From positions 62,001-126,000 of the forward strand of contig JAVBYI010000023.1 in the NCBI GenBank assembly GCA_030824115.1: a DNA stretch of 64,000 bases, read 5' to 3'. The stretch comes from Rhodocyclaceae bacterium (GTDB taxonomy: Bacteria > Pseudomonadota > Gammaproteobacteria > Burkholderiales > Rhodocyclaceae). The notes under the pieces were generated by a model that was not told the origin of the DNA, ran no database searches, and saw only the letters and a list, made by a program, of their open reading frames with translations. The translations under genes and the position numbers were made by a program. How positions within the stretch are numbered: position 1 is the stretch's first letter; each line of letters opens with the position of its first letter. This document shows, piece by piece, positions 32,625 through 41,884 of this stretch.

Positions 32625-33212
32625 ATGTTGAACCGCGCCCTGGCCATCATCCACGACGAGCACCGCGCCTTGAGCGCCGTGCTGCATGGCTTGCGTTTTC
32701 TCGTGCGCGACATGCAGGAAAAGCATGTCGCCCCCGACTTCAAGCTGCTGTGGGCAATGATCTACTACATGGACGCCTTCTCCGAGCGCCTGCACAACCC
32801 GCGCGAAGACGCCTACTTGTTCACTGCGCTCAAGGCCCGCACGCATGAGGCCGATGAGATCATCGCCACACTGGAACGCCAGCATGTCGAAAGCGGCGAG
32901 CATGTGCGCCAACTGGAACTCGCTTTGGGGCAAATGGAGGCCGGTATCACAGGCGCGCTCGAAGCATTTTCAGCGGCCGCTGATCGCCTGACCGAGGAGG
33001 CATGGGAGCACATGAGCCTCGAAGAAAAACTCGTGATTCCGCTGGCCAAAAAGCACCTGACGACGGCGGACTGGATCACCATTGGTGAAGCCTTCAGCGA
33101 AGATGGCGACCCGCGCTTCGGTCCCAAACCGGATCACGAATTCCGCGATCTCTTTACCCGGATCGTGAATCTGGCTCCGCCACCAATCGGCGTCGGGCCA
33201 GCACGCGACTAG
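32625..33212 (+). CDS. hemerythrin-like domain protein
   Basis: 195-aa helical-bundle protein of the hemerythrin HHE group: IHDEHRALSAVL near residue 9, ERLHNPREDAYLF (HxxxE) and HMSLEEKLVIPLAKKHL (HxxxE). Putative di-iron O2/NO-binding or iron-storage function. Same operon as usp, ended by a strong bidirectional terminator. Distinct in sequence from the hemerythrin at 26950. Confidence 0.85.
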   Translation: MLNRALAIIHDEHRALSAVLHGLRFLVRDMQEKHVAPDFKLLWAMIYYMDAFSERLHNPREDAYLFTALKARTHEADEIIATLERQHVESGEHVRQLELALGQMEAGITGALEAFSAAADRLTEEAWEHMSLEEKLVIPLAKKHLTTADWITIGEAFSEDGDPRFGPKPDHEFRDLFTRIVNLAPPPIGVGPARD

Positions 33213-33232
33213 GTAAATAGTGAAAACAAAAA

Positions 33233-33267
33233 GGGGCAACCTGCTTACGCAGGTTGCCCCTTTTTTT
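33233..33267. terminator. strong bidirectional intrinsic terminator
   Basis: 12-bp perfect stem GGGGCAACCTGC/GCAGGTTGCCCC with a TTAC loop and seven T's after it on the plus strand; the preceding A-run gives a T-run on the minus strand. Sits between the usp operon and the convergent DUF3149/cco genes. Confidence 0.95.
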
Positions 33268-33278
33268 AGCCGGGCGAC

Positions 33279-33425
33279 TTACTTCTTCTCGGCGTTCTTG
33301 GCGTCTTCTTCCATCTTCTTCTTGGCATAGCCATAGACATACACCACGAAGAATGCAGAGAAAGCCACGGTAAAAACGCTGAGCAGACCGATATCGGAAC
33401 TAAACAACAGTTTGATTGCATCCAT
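33279..33425 (-). CDS. DUF3149-type small membrane protein
   Basis: 48 aa, with a single transmembrane helix (SVFTVAFSAFFVVYVYGYA) followed by a highly charged tail (KKKMEEDAKNAEKK). This small protein type lies at the end of cbb3 oxidase assembly clusters in Betaproteobacteria. Start ATG has GGGGAG 8 nt upstream. It follows ccoH by 30 nt. Function unknown; an oxidase-assembly or subunit-like role is inferred from position. Confidence 0.75.
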   Translation of the reverse strand: MDAIKLLFSSDIGLLSVFTVAFSAFFVVYVYGYAKKKMEEDAKNAEKK

Positions 33426-33455
33426 CTTTACATCTCCCCTAGTTGATAAAAGCAG

Positions 33456-34004
33456 CTACGACTGCGGCTTGGCGGAATCTCCTCCACCGATCACCGTTTC
33501 CTGAGCGGCAGGCAGCATCACACTCCCCATGATCCGCCATGTTTTTGCTTCATCTTCGACCAGCACCAGCCAATGGCCGGATGCCGGCAACAGCATCTCG
33601 CCACGATATACATCACCGTTGCGCTTCAGCAATGCCTGCTGATCCATACCCGCCCGCGTCGGGTGTGACAGCGTGACGTTCAGGGCCGGCGGCTGATCGA
33701 ATTGCCGGGTGGCGTTCAGGCGAATCTGCATCGCCTCGCGGGTCAGCATGATCCCTGCCGTGATCCCCAGACTTTCAGCCTGCTGGCTTTTAGCTATGGT
33801 TTCACCGGCAGCCAAGCCCTTCTTGTAGTAGTCCTCGGTCACCAGCCCATCACTGCTGGTAACGGCCAACCAAGCCGTTACCAGCCCGGCAATGATGACG
33901 ATAAACGGCCCAGCCATCAGCAGCCAAGGCCATGGCTCCCTGTACCAGGGGTTTGCAGGCTGCTTGCTGATCATGGTCGTTACGGTCATCTGTTTCTCTT
34001 TCAT
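33456..34004 (-). CDS. ccoH: cbb3 oxidase assembly protein FixH/CcoH
   Basis: 182 aa with one N-terminal transmembrane helix (WPWLLMAGPFIVIIAGLVTAWLAV) followed by a periplasmic beta-domain; the post-helix EDYYKKGLA motif is typical of FixH. Needed for stable cbb3 assembly and copper insertion with CcoI. Start overlaps the ccoG stop by 4 nt. Confidence 0.92.
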   Translation of the reverse strand: MKEKQMTVTTMISKQPANPWYREPWPWLLMAGPFIVIIAGLVTAWLAVTSSDGLVTEDYYKKGLAAGETIAKSQQAESLGITAGIMLTREAMQIRLNATRQFDQPPALNVTLSHPTRAGMDQQALLKRNGDVYRGEMLLPASGHWLVLVEDEAKTWRIMGSVMLPAAQETVIGGGDSAKPQS

Positions 34005-35416
34005 GGCATCAGGAATGTGGCCTTTTCGTGCACGGCCAGATTCGGATTGTTTTCCGCCTTGACATCGAAGAAGATCATATGCGACCCCTTCTTGGCGGCC
34101 TCGGGCGGCACACGAACAGCAACCGTAAAGCTCTTCGATGCCGCTGGCGTAACTTCCACTTCGGTTTCGCCTTCCATCTTGATATTGTCGAGGCCACTCA
34201 CCGTCACCACATAGCGATGTGCCTGCTCCGTGACGTTCATGACCTGGAGGCGATAGACGTTCTCGATCAGGCCACCCTCAACCTCACGCGCCAGAATGGC
34301 GCGGTCGCGGATAACGTTAACCCGCAGGTCGGCCTTGTTAGCCAGCCCCCAGATCAGCGCCAGTGTGATGCCGACCAGAATCACGGTATAGATGAGGATG
34401 CGCGGACGAATAATATGGCCAAGGATGTCACGCCATCCCCAGTGTTGGGCCAAAGCATTCTCGGTGGTGTAACGAATCAGCCCCTTCGGGTAATTCATTT
34501 GCGCCATCACATCGTCGCAAACATCAATACACGCAGCACAGCCGATACACTCGTACTGCAAGCCATTGCGAATGTCGATGCCGGTCGGACAAACCTGTAC
34601 GCACAGACTGCAGTCAACACAGTCGCCCTTGCCGACACTCTTCGGATCAACGCCCTTCTTGCGCTGGCCACGTGGCTCGCCACGCTCAGGGTCGTAGGTA
34701 ATCACCAGCGTGTCAGGGTCAAACATAACGCCCTGAAAACGGGCGTAGGGGCACATATAGAGACAAACCTGTTCGCGCAGGTGTCCTGCAAAGGCATACG
34801 TAAAAGCACCGTAGAAGAATATCCAGAACGTTTCCCATGGCCCCAGATCCCAGGACCAGAAAGAAACCCACACTTCCTTGATCGGGGTGAAATAACCGAC
34901 CAGGGTAAAGCCGGTCCAGAGGGCCAGCAGGGCCCATGCGCCATATTTCATGGTCCGCAAGCGGATCTTGCGGGCATCGTTCGGTGCCTTGTCCAGTTTG
35001 ATACGGGCACTACGGTCGCCCTCGATCTTGGCCTCGATCCATAGGAAGATCTCGGTATAGACAGTCTGCGGGCAGGCATAACCGCACCATAAGCGGCCGG
35101 CAACTGCGGTAAACAGGAACAGGGCATACGCTGAAATGATCAGAATGATGGCCAGATAGAACACATCCTGAGGCCAGAGCACCAGACCAAAAATATAAAA
35201 CTTGCGATGAACAAGATCGAAGAGAACTGCTTGGCGATCATTCCATTGCAACCATGGCAGGCCGTAATACAGGACTTGCGTAAACCAGACAAAGAACCAG
35301 CGCCAGTTGGCAAACAGGCCAGTGACCGTACGCGGATGAATCTTCACTCTGGATTTATAGAGGGTGATGACCTCTTCCGAACCAGTTTTGGTATCGGATT
35401 TCGGGGATTGGCTCAT
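34001..35416 (-). CDS. ccoG: cbb3 oxidase assembly Cu reductase/ferredoxin protein CcoG
   Basis: 471-aa membrane protein (FixG/RdxA) that acts as a copper reductase in cbb3 biogenesis. It has several N-terminal helices, the CGYACPQTVYTEIF motif, two 4Fe-4S motifs (CVDCSLCVQVCPTG and CIGCAACIDVCD) and a C-terminal immunoglobulin-like periplasmic domain. ATG at 35416 (MSQSPKSD) is preferred; the open frame starts 30 codons upstream with no family similarity. The 193-bp gap to ccoP shows no FNR box. Confidence 0.93.
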   Translation of the reverse strand: MSQSPKSDTKTGSEEVITLYKSRVKIHPRTVTGLFANWRWFFVWFTQVLYYGLPWLQWNDRQAVLFDLVHRKFYIFGLVLWPQDVFYLAIILIISAYALFLFTAVAGRLWCGYACPQTVYTEIFLWIEAKIEGDRSARIKLDKAPNDARKIRLRTMKYGAWALLALWTGFTLVGYFTPIKEVWVSFWSWDLGPWETFWIFFYGAFTYAFAGHLREQVCLYMCPYARFQGVMFDPDTLVITYDPERGEPRGQRKKGVDPKSVGKGDCVDCSLCVQVCPTGIDIRNGLQYECIGCAACIDVCDDVMAQMNYPKGLIRYTTENALAQHWGWRDILGHIIRPRILIYTVILVGITLALIWGLANKADLRVNVIRDRAILAREVEGGLIENVYRLQVMNVTEQAHRYVVTVSGLDNIKMEGETEVEVTPAASKSFTVAVRVPPEAAKKGSHMIFFDVKAENNPNLAVHEKATFLMP

Positions 35417-35609
35417 AGTCTGGACTTCTTCAAGGGTTATTTGTCTAGCTCGTCTGACAAAACGTTTAATCTTACGCGTGACGGACAATCCCCTGTTACT
35501 GTCCACCGAATCCCACCTGAATCGCTACTGCGAGTCCCCCACAGGTGATGAAACCTCCCGATCCATCAGGGACCGGGAGTTTGATACTTTAAACGCTCAA
35601 CTTCGACGC

Positions 35610-36617
35610 TTACTTCTGCTCAACTGCCGGTGCAGCTTCGGCAGCCGGTGCTTCGGCAGCAGCCGGTGCTTCGGCAGCAGCCGGCGCTGCAGCTGCGGGC
35701 TGAACACCACCACCCAAGCCCCAGACATAGGCTGTCAGCAGATGAATCTTGGCTTCACCGAGGAACGCACCGAATGCGGGCATTTGGTTGGTCATACCCT
35801 TGGTGACGATTTCGATCTGTTTGGCTTCGGACGAACCGTGCAGCCAGACCTTGTCAGTCAGGTTCGGGTAGCCAGCGGCTTGCAGACCCTTGCCATCCGC
35901 TTGGTGGCAGGCAGCACAGGCTTGCGGGAACAGTTCGCCACCACGCTGAGCACGTACGGGATCAGAGGTCAGCCCCGACAGGGAACGGGCATAGTGCACC
36001 ACATCCTTGACCTGCTCGGCATCCATATCCGGCTTGACACCCTTCGGCGTCATGATGCCCATGCGGCCACCGGTGATGGTTTCCTTGATCTTCTCGGGCG
36101 AGCCGCCCCAGAGCCAGTCACCATCCTTCAGGTTCGGGAAGCCCGGCTGACCACCGGCGTCACCGCCGTGGCACTGCGCGCAGTAGGTCTGGAACAGGCG
36201 CTGGCCCATTTCCTTGGCTTCCTGATTCTTGGCAACGGTCATCACGTCCTGCTTGAGGAACTGGCTGAACTTGGGACCATATTGCGCTTCAGCGGCCTTC
36301 ATTTCGGCATCGTACTGACCACGCATGGTCCAGCCAAAGCTGCCTGCCATGTTGCCAAAGCCGGGGTAGAGGGCCAGATAAACCACCGCAAACAGCACGG
36401 TGATGTAGTACATCCAGCGCCACCAGTTGGGCAACGGGTTGCTGTACTCTTCCAGCGTCTCGTCCCACTTGTGACCAGTTACATCACCCGGCGTGTACTT
36501 GACTGAACCCTGAATCCAGAGGAACCAGCCGCAAAACAAAATGCTGACGCCAACCAGAACGATCACGTACATGTTCCAGAAGCCGCTGACGAAATCGCTC
36601 GTTATATTGAAATCCAT
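35610..36617 (-). CDS. ccoP: cbb3 oxidase diheme subunit CcoP
   Basis: Membrane-anchored diheme cytochrome c passing electrons to CcoO/CcoN. 335 aa: an N-terminal helix pair (residues 13-35 and ~70-90), then two class I cytochrome c domains with CAQCHGG and CAACHQADG. The C-terminal ~35 residues are an Ala/Glu/Pro repeat tail encoded by a small tandem repeat, not part of the known structure. Follows ccoQ by 15 nt. Confidence 0.96.
   Translation of the reverse strand: MDFNITSDFVSGFWNMYVIVLVGVSILFCGWFLWIQGSVKYTPGDVTGHKWDETLEEYSNPLPNWWRWMYYITVLFAVVYLALYPGFGNMAGSFGWTMRGQYDAEMKAAEAQYGPKFSQFLKQDVMTVAKNQEAKEMGQRLFQTYCAQCHGGDAGGQPGFPNLKDGDWLWGGSPEKIKETITGGRMGIMTPKGVKPDMDAEQVKDVVHYARSLSGLTSDPVRAQRGGELFPQACAACHQADGKGLQAAGYPNLTDKVWLHGSSEAKQIEIVTKGMTNQMPAFGAFLGEAKIHLLTAYVWGLGGGVQPAAAAPAAAEAPAAAEAPAAEAAPAVEQK
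35637..35687. repeat. tandem repeat encoding the CcoP tail
   Basis: One 15-nt unit and two 18-nt units beginning TTCGGCAGC follow each other head to tail, encoding the Ala-Ala-Glu-Ala-Pro repeats on the minus strand. Slippage could change tail length in multiples of three bases without a frameshift. Confidence 0.8.
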
Positions 36618-36632
36618 GACGAATTCCTTTCT

Positions 36633-36809
36633 TTATGCTGAATGACCCGCGCTACCACCGCGTGAAACTTGTTCTTCATCATCGACAGCTAGTGCCGCCG
36701 CCTCGTCAAAAGCGCGCTTGCGCTTGCCAGAGTAGGCCCACACCACGATGCTGATAAAAGCCACGAAGGACAGCACCGTGGCGATGGAACGCAGGTCGTT
36801 GATATCCAT
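36633..36809 (-). CDS. ccoQ: cbb3 oxidase subunit CcoQ
   Basis: 58 aa with one transmembrane helix (SIATVLSFVAFISIVVWAYSG) and a basic KRKRAFDEAA segment, the CcoQ/FixQ signature. Stabilises the oxidase core. The ATG at 36809 is preferred over a TTG three codons upstream. Between ccoO and ccoP. Confidence 0.92.
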   Translation of the reverse strand: MDINDLRSIATVLSFVAFISIVVWAYSGKRKRAFDEAAALAVDDEEQVSRGGSAGHSA

Positions 36810-36824
36810 GACGCTCAATGTGCC

Positions 36825-37448
36825 TTAGCGGGTCTGCTTGAGAGCCAGGCCAAGACCTTGCAGGTAGGCGACGACTGCATCCAACTCAGTCTTGCCTTCA
36901 AGCGCCTTGGGCGCATCTGCAATCTCCTGATCCGTATAGCCCTTCAGGCTGGAACCGAAGACCTTGTTCAGCGCAGCCATCTTGGCGCCGATTGCAGGAT
37001 CCTTGATCGGACGATCCAGCCAGTAGTAGCCAGGCATGTTCGACTCAGGAACCACGTCACGCGGATTCAGCAGGTGCATCTTGTGCCACTGATCGGAATA
37101 ACGACCACCGACGCGGGCCAGATCCGGACCGGTACGCTTGGAGCCCCACTGGAACGGGTGATCATAGACAAACTCACCCGCCACCGAGTAGTGGCCATAG
37201 CGCTCGGTCTCGGCGCGGAAGGGACGAATCATCTGCGAGTGGCAGTTGTAGCAGCCTTCGCGGATGTAGATGTCCCGGCCGGCGAGGCGCAGTGCATCGT
37301 AGGGCTTGACCATTTCATTCACCGGCGTCGTGGTCGACTTCTGGAAGAACAGCGGCACGATTTCCACCAGGCCGCCCCAGATGACCGCGAACAGGGTCAT
37401 GACGATCAGTAGGGTATTACTTGACTCGACTTTTTCTTGCGTCAACAT
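36825..37448 (-). CDS. ccoO: cbb3 oxidase monoheme subunit CcoO
   Basis: 207-aa membrane-anchored monoheme cytochrome c; N-terminal helix, then [13 protein letters not shown] (heme c) and the distal Met in [10 protein letters not shown]. It takes electrons from CcoP and passes them to CcoN. Follows ccoN by 21 nt. Confidence 0.97.
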   Translation of the reverse strand: MLTQEKVESSNTLLIVMTLFAVIWGGLVEIVPLFFQKSTTTPVNEMVKPYDALRLAGRDIYIREGCYNCHSQMIRPFRAETERYGHYSVAGEFVYDHPFQWGSKRTGPDLARVGGRYSDQWHKMHLLNPRDVVPESNMPGYYWLDRPIKDPAIGAKMAALNKVFGSSLKGYTDQEIADAPKALEGKTELDAVVAYLQGLGLALKQTR

Positions 37449-37469
37449 GATGCTTACTCTCCCTTGCGA

Positions 37470-38894
37470 TCAGTGGGCGTGAGCGGGTTCGAGGACTTTG
37501 GCGTCATCGACCGCACGGCCACTACCGATTGTCTTGAACATGTTGTAGGCCATCAGCAGCATGCCCGTGAGGAACATCACACCGCCAACCACGCGGATGG
37601 TCCAGAACGGATAGGAAGCTTTGACCGACTCAACGAAGGCGTAGGTCAGCGTGCCGTCGGCGTTGGTAGCGCGCCACATCAGACCCTGCATCACGCCGGA
37701 AATCCACAGTGCGGCGATATACAGCACGGTGCCGAGCGTTGCCAGCCAGAAATGCACGTTGATCAGCTTGGTCGAATACATCTCGGTCTTGCCGAACAAA
37801 CGCGGCAGCAGATAGTAGATCGAACCCACGGAGATCATGGCCACCCAACCGAGGGCACCGGAGTGCACGTGACCAACCGTCCAGTCGGTGTAGTGCGACA
37901 GCGCATTCACGGTCTTGATCGACATCATCGGGCCTTCGAACGTGGACATACCGTAGAAGGATAGTGAGGTGATCATGAACTTCAGGATCGGATCATCACG
38001 CAGCTTGTGCCATGCGCCCGACAGAGTCATGATGCCGTTGATCATGCCGCCCCAGCTCGGTGCCAGCAAAATCAGCGAGAAGATCATGCCAATGGACGAG
38101 GTCCAGTCAGGCAGCGCCGTGTAATGCAGGTGGTGCGGACCGGCCCACATGTAGGTGAAGATCAGTGCCCAGAAGTGCACCACCGACAGGCGGTAGGAAT
38201 ACACCGGACGGCCAGCCTGCTTCGGCACGAAGTAATACATCATGCCGAGGAAGCCTGCGGTCAGGAAGAAGCCCACGGCGTTATGGCCGTACCACCACTG
38301 CATCATCGCGTCCTGAACACCGGCGTAGGCCGAGTAGGACTTGAAGAAGTTAACCGGAATGGCGGCGCTGTTGCCCAGGTGCAGCAGGGCGACGGCGATG
38401 ATCATCGAGCCGAAGAACCAGTTCGACACATAAATGTGCTTGGTCTTGCGGATGCCGATGGTGCCGAAGAACACGATCGCATAGGAAACCCAGACGACGG
38501 TGATCAGAATATCGATCGGCCACTCGAGCTCGGCGTATTCCTTGCCGGAGGTAATACCCAGCGGCAGCGAAACAGCGGCGAGAACGATGATCAGTTGCCA
38601 AGCCCAGAAGGTAAAGGCAGCCAGACCCGGCGCGAACAGCGTCGTATGGTTGGTCCGCTGGACCGAGTAGTAGGAGGTGGCGAACAACGCGCAACCGCCG
38701 AAGGCGAAAATTACCGCGTTAGTGTGCAGCGGCCGGAGCCTTCCGTACGACAGAAACTCGATGACGTTCAGTTCAGGCCAGACCAGTTGGGCGGCAATGA
38801 TAACGCCGACCAACATGCCGACAATGCCCCAAATTACGGTCATCACGGCGAACTGGCGCACGACTTTGTAGTTGTAAGTCGCTTGCGATTGCAT
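37470..38894 (-). CDS. ccoN: cbb3-type cytochrome c oxidase catalytic subunit CcoN
   Basis: Heme-copper oxidase subunit I, 474 aa, 12 helices; heme b/b3 and CuB ligands seen in [40 protein letters not shown] and [14 protein letters not shown]. High-affinity O2 reduction with C-type proton pumping. ATG at 38894 preferred over a GTG four codons upstream, as the AGGGGTG ribosome site is then at a usable distance. First gene of ccoNOQP; an FNR box lies about 110 nt upstream. The 345-bp gap to ccoS holds two FNR boxes and the ccoS-side terminator; nothing else was recognised there. Confidence 0.97.
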   Translation of the reverse strand: MQSQATYNYKVVRQFAVMTVIWGIVGMLVGVIIAAQLVWPELNVIEFLSYGRLRPLHTNAVIFAFGGCALFATSYYSVQRTNHTTLFAPGLAAFTFWAWQLIIVLAAVSLPLGITSGKEYAELEWPIDILITVVWVSYAIVFFGTIGIRKTKHIYVSNWFFGSMIIAVALLHLGNSAAIPVNFFKSYSAYAGVQDAMMQWWYGHNAVGFFLTAGFLGMMYYFVPKQAGRPVYSYRLSVVHFWALIFTYMWAGPHHLHYTALPDWTSSIGMIFSLILLAPSWGGMINGIMTLSGAWHKLRDDPILKFMITSLSFYGMSTFEGPMMSIKTVNALSHYTDWTVGHVHSGALGWVAMISVGSIYYLLPRLFGKTEMYSTKLINVHFWLATLGTVLYIAALWISGVMQGLMWRATNADGTLTYAFVESVKASYPFWTIRVVGGVMFLTGMLLMAYNMFKTIGSGRAVDDAKVLEPAHAH

Positions 38895-39001
38895 GATGGT
38901 TTTCACCCCTTTTCACATTAAAAAGTCAGAAAAACTTCTCGAACCTCCGCCTACCACCCCGGAGCTAGCGGCGCAGGATACCCATCTCAGGGTGCGGCAT
39001 T

Positions 39002-39015
39002 TTGACCCAGGTCAA
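39002..39015. promoter_or_regulatory. FNR/Anr box proximal to ccoN
   Basis: TTGAC-CCAG-GTCAA, a perfect dyad with one substitution per half-site from consensus, 108 nt before the ccoN ATG. Confidence 0.75.
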
Positions 39016-39087
39016 CTATGGTGCATTGCAGAATATTTTATGCATCAATATATTCAGCTTATTACATTGACTGTAGGCGAAAAAAAA

Positions 39088-39107
39088 GGGTGCGCCTTCG
39101 CGCACCC
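39088..39107 (-). terminator. intrinsic terminator of the ccoI-ccoS operon
   Basis: Stem GGGTGCGC/GCGCACCC with a 4-nt loop followed on the minus strand by eight T's. It separates ccoIS from ccoNOQP. Confidence 0.9.
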
Positions 39108-39208
39108 CCAACCCCAACAGAGAGACTAACCACCCAAGCCGGCCTGAATTAAGTCTGGCCAGATTGAGTGAACGGCGCGAATTCTGTCTGTTCGATTACC
39201 CTGTAGCA

Positions 39209-39222
39209 TTGATCTGGGTCAA
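39209..39222. promoter_or_regulatory. second FNR/Anr box, just after ccoS stop
   Basis: TTGAT-CTGG-GTCAA, one mismatch from consensus. It lies between the ccoS stop and the terminator, 315 nt upstream of ccoN, so its target is unclear. Confidence 0.6.
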
Positions 39223-39239
39223 CATCCGCGCTTATTCCC

Positions 39240-39437
39240 TTATTCCTGCTTCGGCACCTCTGGGTTAGTTGGTTTTTCAACGGGCGGTTCTGCGGTACGG
39301 TCGTCATCCATCAAGAGGCGGTAGGCGGGCCCTTCAAGGTCTTCCATCTGCCCGCTGCGCAGCGTCCACCAGAAAACTGCGCCAATCAGAAAAACCAGGA
39401 CGACAGAAACTGGGATGAGCAAGTAAAGACTTTCCAT
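39240..39437 (-). CDS. ccoS: cbb3 oxidase maturation protein CcoS
   Basis: 65-aa protein with one N-terminal helix (LYLLIPVSVVLVFLIGAVFWW) then RSGQMEDLEGPAYRLLMDDD, the CcoS signature. Required for cofactor insertion in cbb3 oxidase. Starts 2 nt after ccoI. Confidence 0.94.
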   Translation of the reverse strand: MESLYLLIPVSVVLVFLIGAVFWWTLRSGQMEDLEGPAYRLLMDDDRTAEPPVEKPTNPEVPKQE

Positions 39438-39439
39438 GG

Positions 39440-41884
39440 TTACCGTACCTTGCGCTGAAGACGCAGCGCATTCAGGACAACAAACAGTGAACTGGCGGAC
39501 ATGCCGATGCCCGCCATCCAGGGCGTCACCCAGCCCACCATGGCCAAGGGGATCGCCGTGACATTGTAGATAAACGCCCAGAGCAGATTCTGGCGCATGA
39601 TGCGCAACGTGCGACGTGCCAGCGCCACACCGGCCACCAGACGCGCCGGATCATCGGCCAGAAGCACCACATCCGCTTGGCCGCGCGCCAGATCCGTCCC
39701 CCCCCCCATGGCCACCGACACATGTGCCTGCGCCAGCACGGGTGCATCATTGACGCCATCGCCGACCATCGCCACGGTTTCACCACACGACTGGGCTTCC
39801 CGCAAATAGGCATGCTTGTCCTCGGGGGCCATACCGCCACGGTAATCCTCGACACCCAATTCTCTGGCGACGGCTTCAACCGTCTGTGGCGCATCACCGG
39901 ACAGAATGGTCAGCTTCACCCCTTGCCGACGCAGACCCTCCAGCGCTGCCTTGACACCGGGACGCAAGGCATCGGCAATGCGGAACCAGGCAAGCCACCC
40001 GGCACTGTCGCCCAAGGCCACCACCGTATCGCCGCCCGTCAGCCATTCGGACATCTCATCCGGCAACGCTTCGCCATGCAATTGGGCGACAAAGGCCGGG
40101 ACGCCGATGCGCAACGCGGCCTCGCCCTGCCAAGCCTCAATGCCTTGTCCGGTAATGGCTTTCAGCTGCGTCACCGCTGCCGTCTCGCCAGCGCCGACTT
40201 TTTCAAATAGTGCACGGCCCAAGGGGTGCTCCGAGGCCTGTTCAAGCGCCCGCACCAAGGCAAAGCTCTTCACCTCATCGGAACGTGCCGTAAAGCGGGC
40301 CGCGACCACGCTCGGGCGCCCTACCGTCAGCGTCCCGGTCTTGTCGAAAATCCAGTGGTTGGCGCGCGCTAAGGTTTCGATTGCATGTCCACGCGTTACC
40401 AGCACCCCTTCGCGCGCCAGGGCACCGGTGGCCACGGTCAGCACAGCCGGCGTGGCCAGCGACAGGGCACACGGACAACTCACCACCAGCACTGCCACGA
40501 ACACCCACAAGGCACGATCAGGATCGACACTCAGCCAGTAGGCAGCCGTCCCCAGCGCCAGCGCCAGCAGTACCCAGACAAAGCGCATGGCAATCCGATC
40601 CGCCATCTGCACGATGCCGGGCTTTTCAGCAGCCGCCTGTTCCATCAGGCGCCGGATCGAAGCCAGCCGGGTAGCCTCGCCCACACGGGCCAAGCGAATC
40701 ACCAATGGACTGCCTACGTTCTGGCTACCGCCGGTTACCGGATCGCCACACCGTTTGGCAATCGGCCGGCTTTCCCCGGTCAGCAGGGATTCATCGCTAT
40801 TGCTCTCGCCTTCGATCACTTCGCCGTCGCCAGGAATCGTTTCACCCGGCTTGACGCGCACGATGTCACCGACCGCCAGATCGGCCACCGCGATGCGCTC
40901 GCCTTCCGTTGCCGGCCATTGCGGCAAGCGCTCAGCAAAGGCCGGTAGCGCCTTGGCCAGTGTCTCCACGCCGCGTGCCGCCTTCTGACGCGCCATCATC
41001 TCCAGATAGCGTCCGGTCAACAGGAAAAACACGAACATCGTCACCGAATCGAAATAGACCTCGCCGGTAGCAGTCAGCGTCGCCCAGACACTCGCCAGAA
41101 AGGCACTGCCCATCCCGAGGGCCACCGGCACATCCATGCCAACACGGCGAAACTTCAGGTCGCGCCAGGCATTGTTGAAAAACGGCGCAGAGGAATAGAA
41201 CATCACCGGCAGGGTCAGAATCAGGCTCGCCCAGCGCAGCAGTTGCTCGACATCCGTCGTCATCTCGCCATCCAGCGCCATATAAACCGGCACGGCATAC
41301 ATCATCACCTGCATCATGCCAAAGCCGGCGACAAACAGACGCCATTGCGCGGTGCGTCGCTCCTTCTGTGCCAGCTGCTCGGAGCGCGTCACGTCATAAG
41401 GATGGGCGCGGTAACCGATCGCCTGGATCGACTCAAGAATTGTCGAAAGCTTCGTGACGTTCTCATCCCAACGCACCCGGGCACGCCGCGTGGCGTAATT
41501 GATATCGACGGCCGTTACGCCCGGCTGCCGGGCAATATGCGCTTCGTTGAGCCAGACACAGGCCGCGCAGGTAATGCCTTCGAGGATTAGCGCCGCCTCG
41601 CGCTCATGCTCCCCGACCGGTCGAACAAAGTTCTTCTGCACCTCGGGGTGGTCGAACAAGCCCAATTCCTGCAAGGCCAGGGGAATGGCCTCGCGCGGCG
41701 ACTCCGGCAGCGCATCGCGATGCTTGTAGTACTCGATCAGCCCGTTTTCAACAATCGCCTGTGCGACCGCCTGGCAGCCCGCACAGCACATCTCACGAGG
41801 CGTGCCCTCGATGTCGACAGGCAGATGCAAGTCAGCCGGAACGGGCAGGCCACAGTGGTAACAGGAATGGGCATCTTCACTCAA
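39440..41884 (-). CDS. ccoI: CcoI/FixI-type copper P1B-ATPase for oxidase assembly
   Basis: 814 aa; exports copper for CuB insertion into cbb3. N-terminal cysteine-rich region (CYHCGLPVP, EMCCAGCQAV) followed by an HMA domain (GITCAACVWLNE), which distinguishes FixI/CcoI from housekeeping CopA. Actuator LTGESRP, intramembrane CPC (VSCPCALSLATPAVL), DKTGTLT and GDGVNDAP are intact. It overlaps the aldolase stop by 4 nt. A repeat copy encodes KVGAGETAA in the nucleotide-binding domain. Confidence 0.95.
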   Translation of the reverse strand: MSEDAHSCYHCGLPVPADLHLPVDIEGTPREMCCAGCQAVAQAIVENGLIEYYKHRDALPESPREAIPLALQELGLFDHPEVQKNFVRPVGEHEREAALILEGITCAACVWLNEAHIARQPGVTAVDINYATRRARVRWDENVTKLSTILESIQAIGYRAHPYDVTRSEQLAQKERRTAQWRLFVAGFGMMQVMMYAVPVYMALDGEMTTDVEQLLRWASLILTLPVMFYSSAPFFNNAWRDLKFRRVGMDVPVALGMGSAFLASVWATLTATGEVYFDSVTMFVFFLLTGRYLEMMARQKAARGVETLAKALPAFAERLPQWPATEGERIAVADLAVGDIVRVKPGETIPGDGEVIEGESNSDESLLTGESRPIAKRCGDPVTGGSQNVGSPLVIRLARVGEATRLASIRRLMEQAAAEKPGIVQMADRIAMRFVWVLLALALGTAAYWLSVDPDRALWVFVAVLVVSCPCALSLATPAVLTVATGALAREGVLVTRGHAIETLARANHWIFDKTGTLTVGRPSVVAARFTARSDEVKSFALVRALEQASEHPLGRALFEKVGAGETAAVTQLKAITGQGIEAWQGEAALRIGVPAFVAQLHGEALPDEMSEWLTGGDTVVALGDSAGWLAWFRIADALRPGVKAALEGLRRQGVKLTILSGDAPQTVEAVARELGVEDYRGGMAPEDKHAYLREAQSCGETVAMVGDGVNDAPVLAQAHVSVAMGGGTDLARGQADVVLLADDPARLVAGVALARRTLRIMRQNLLWAFIYNVTAIPLAMVGWVTPWMAGIGMSASSLFVVLNALRLQRKVR
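40179..40202 (+). repeat. dispersed 24-nt repeat, copy 13 (inside ccoI)
   Basis: Reads GCCGTC, TCG, CCAGCGCCGAC, TTTT. Encodes KVGAGETA. Confidence 0.92.

Noticed and set aside
35580..35595. FNR-like TTGAT between ccoP and ccoG
   Set aside because: Second half-site (TTTAA) does not match RTCAA.
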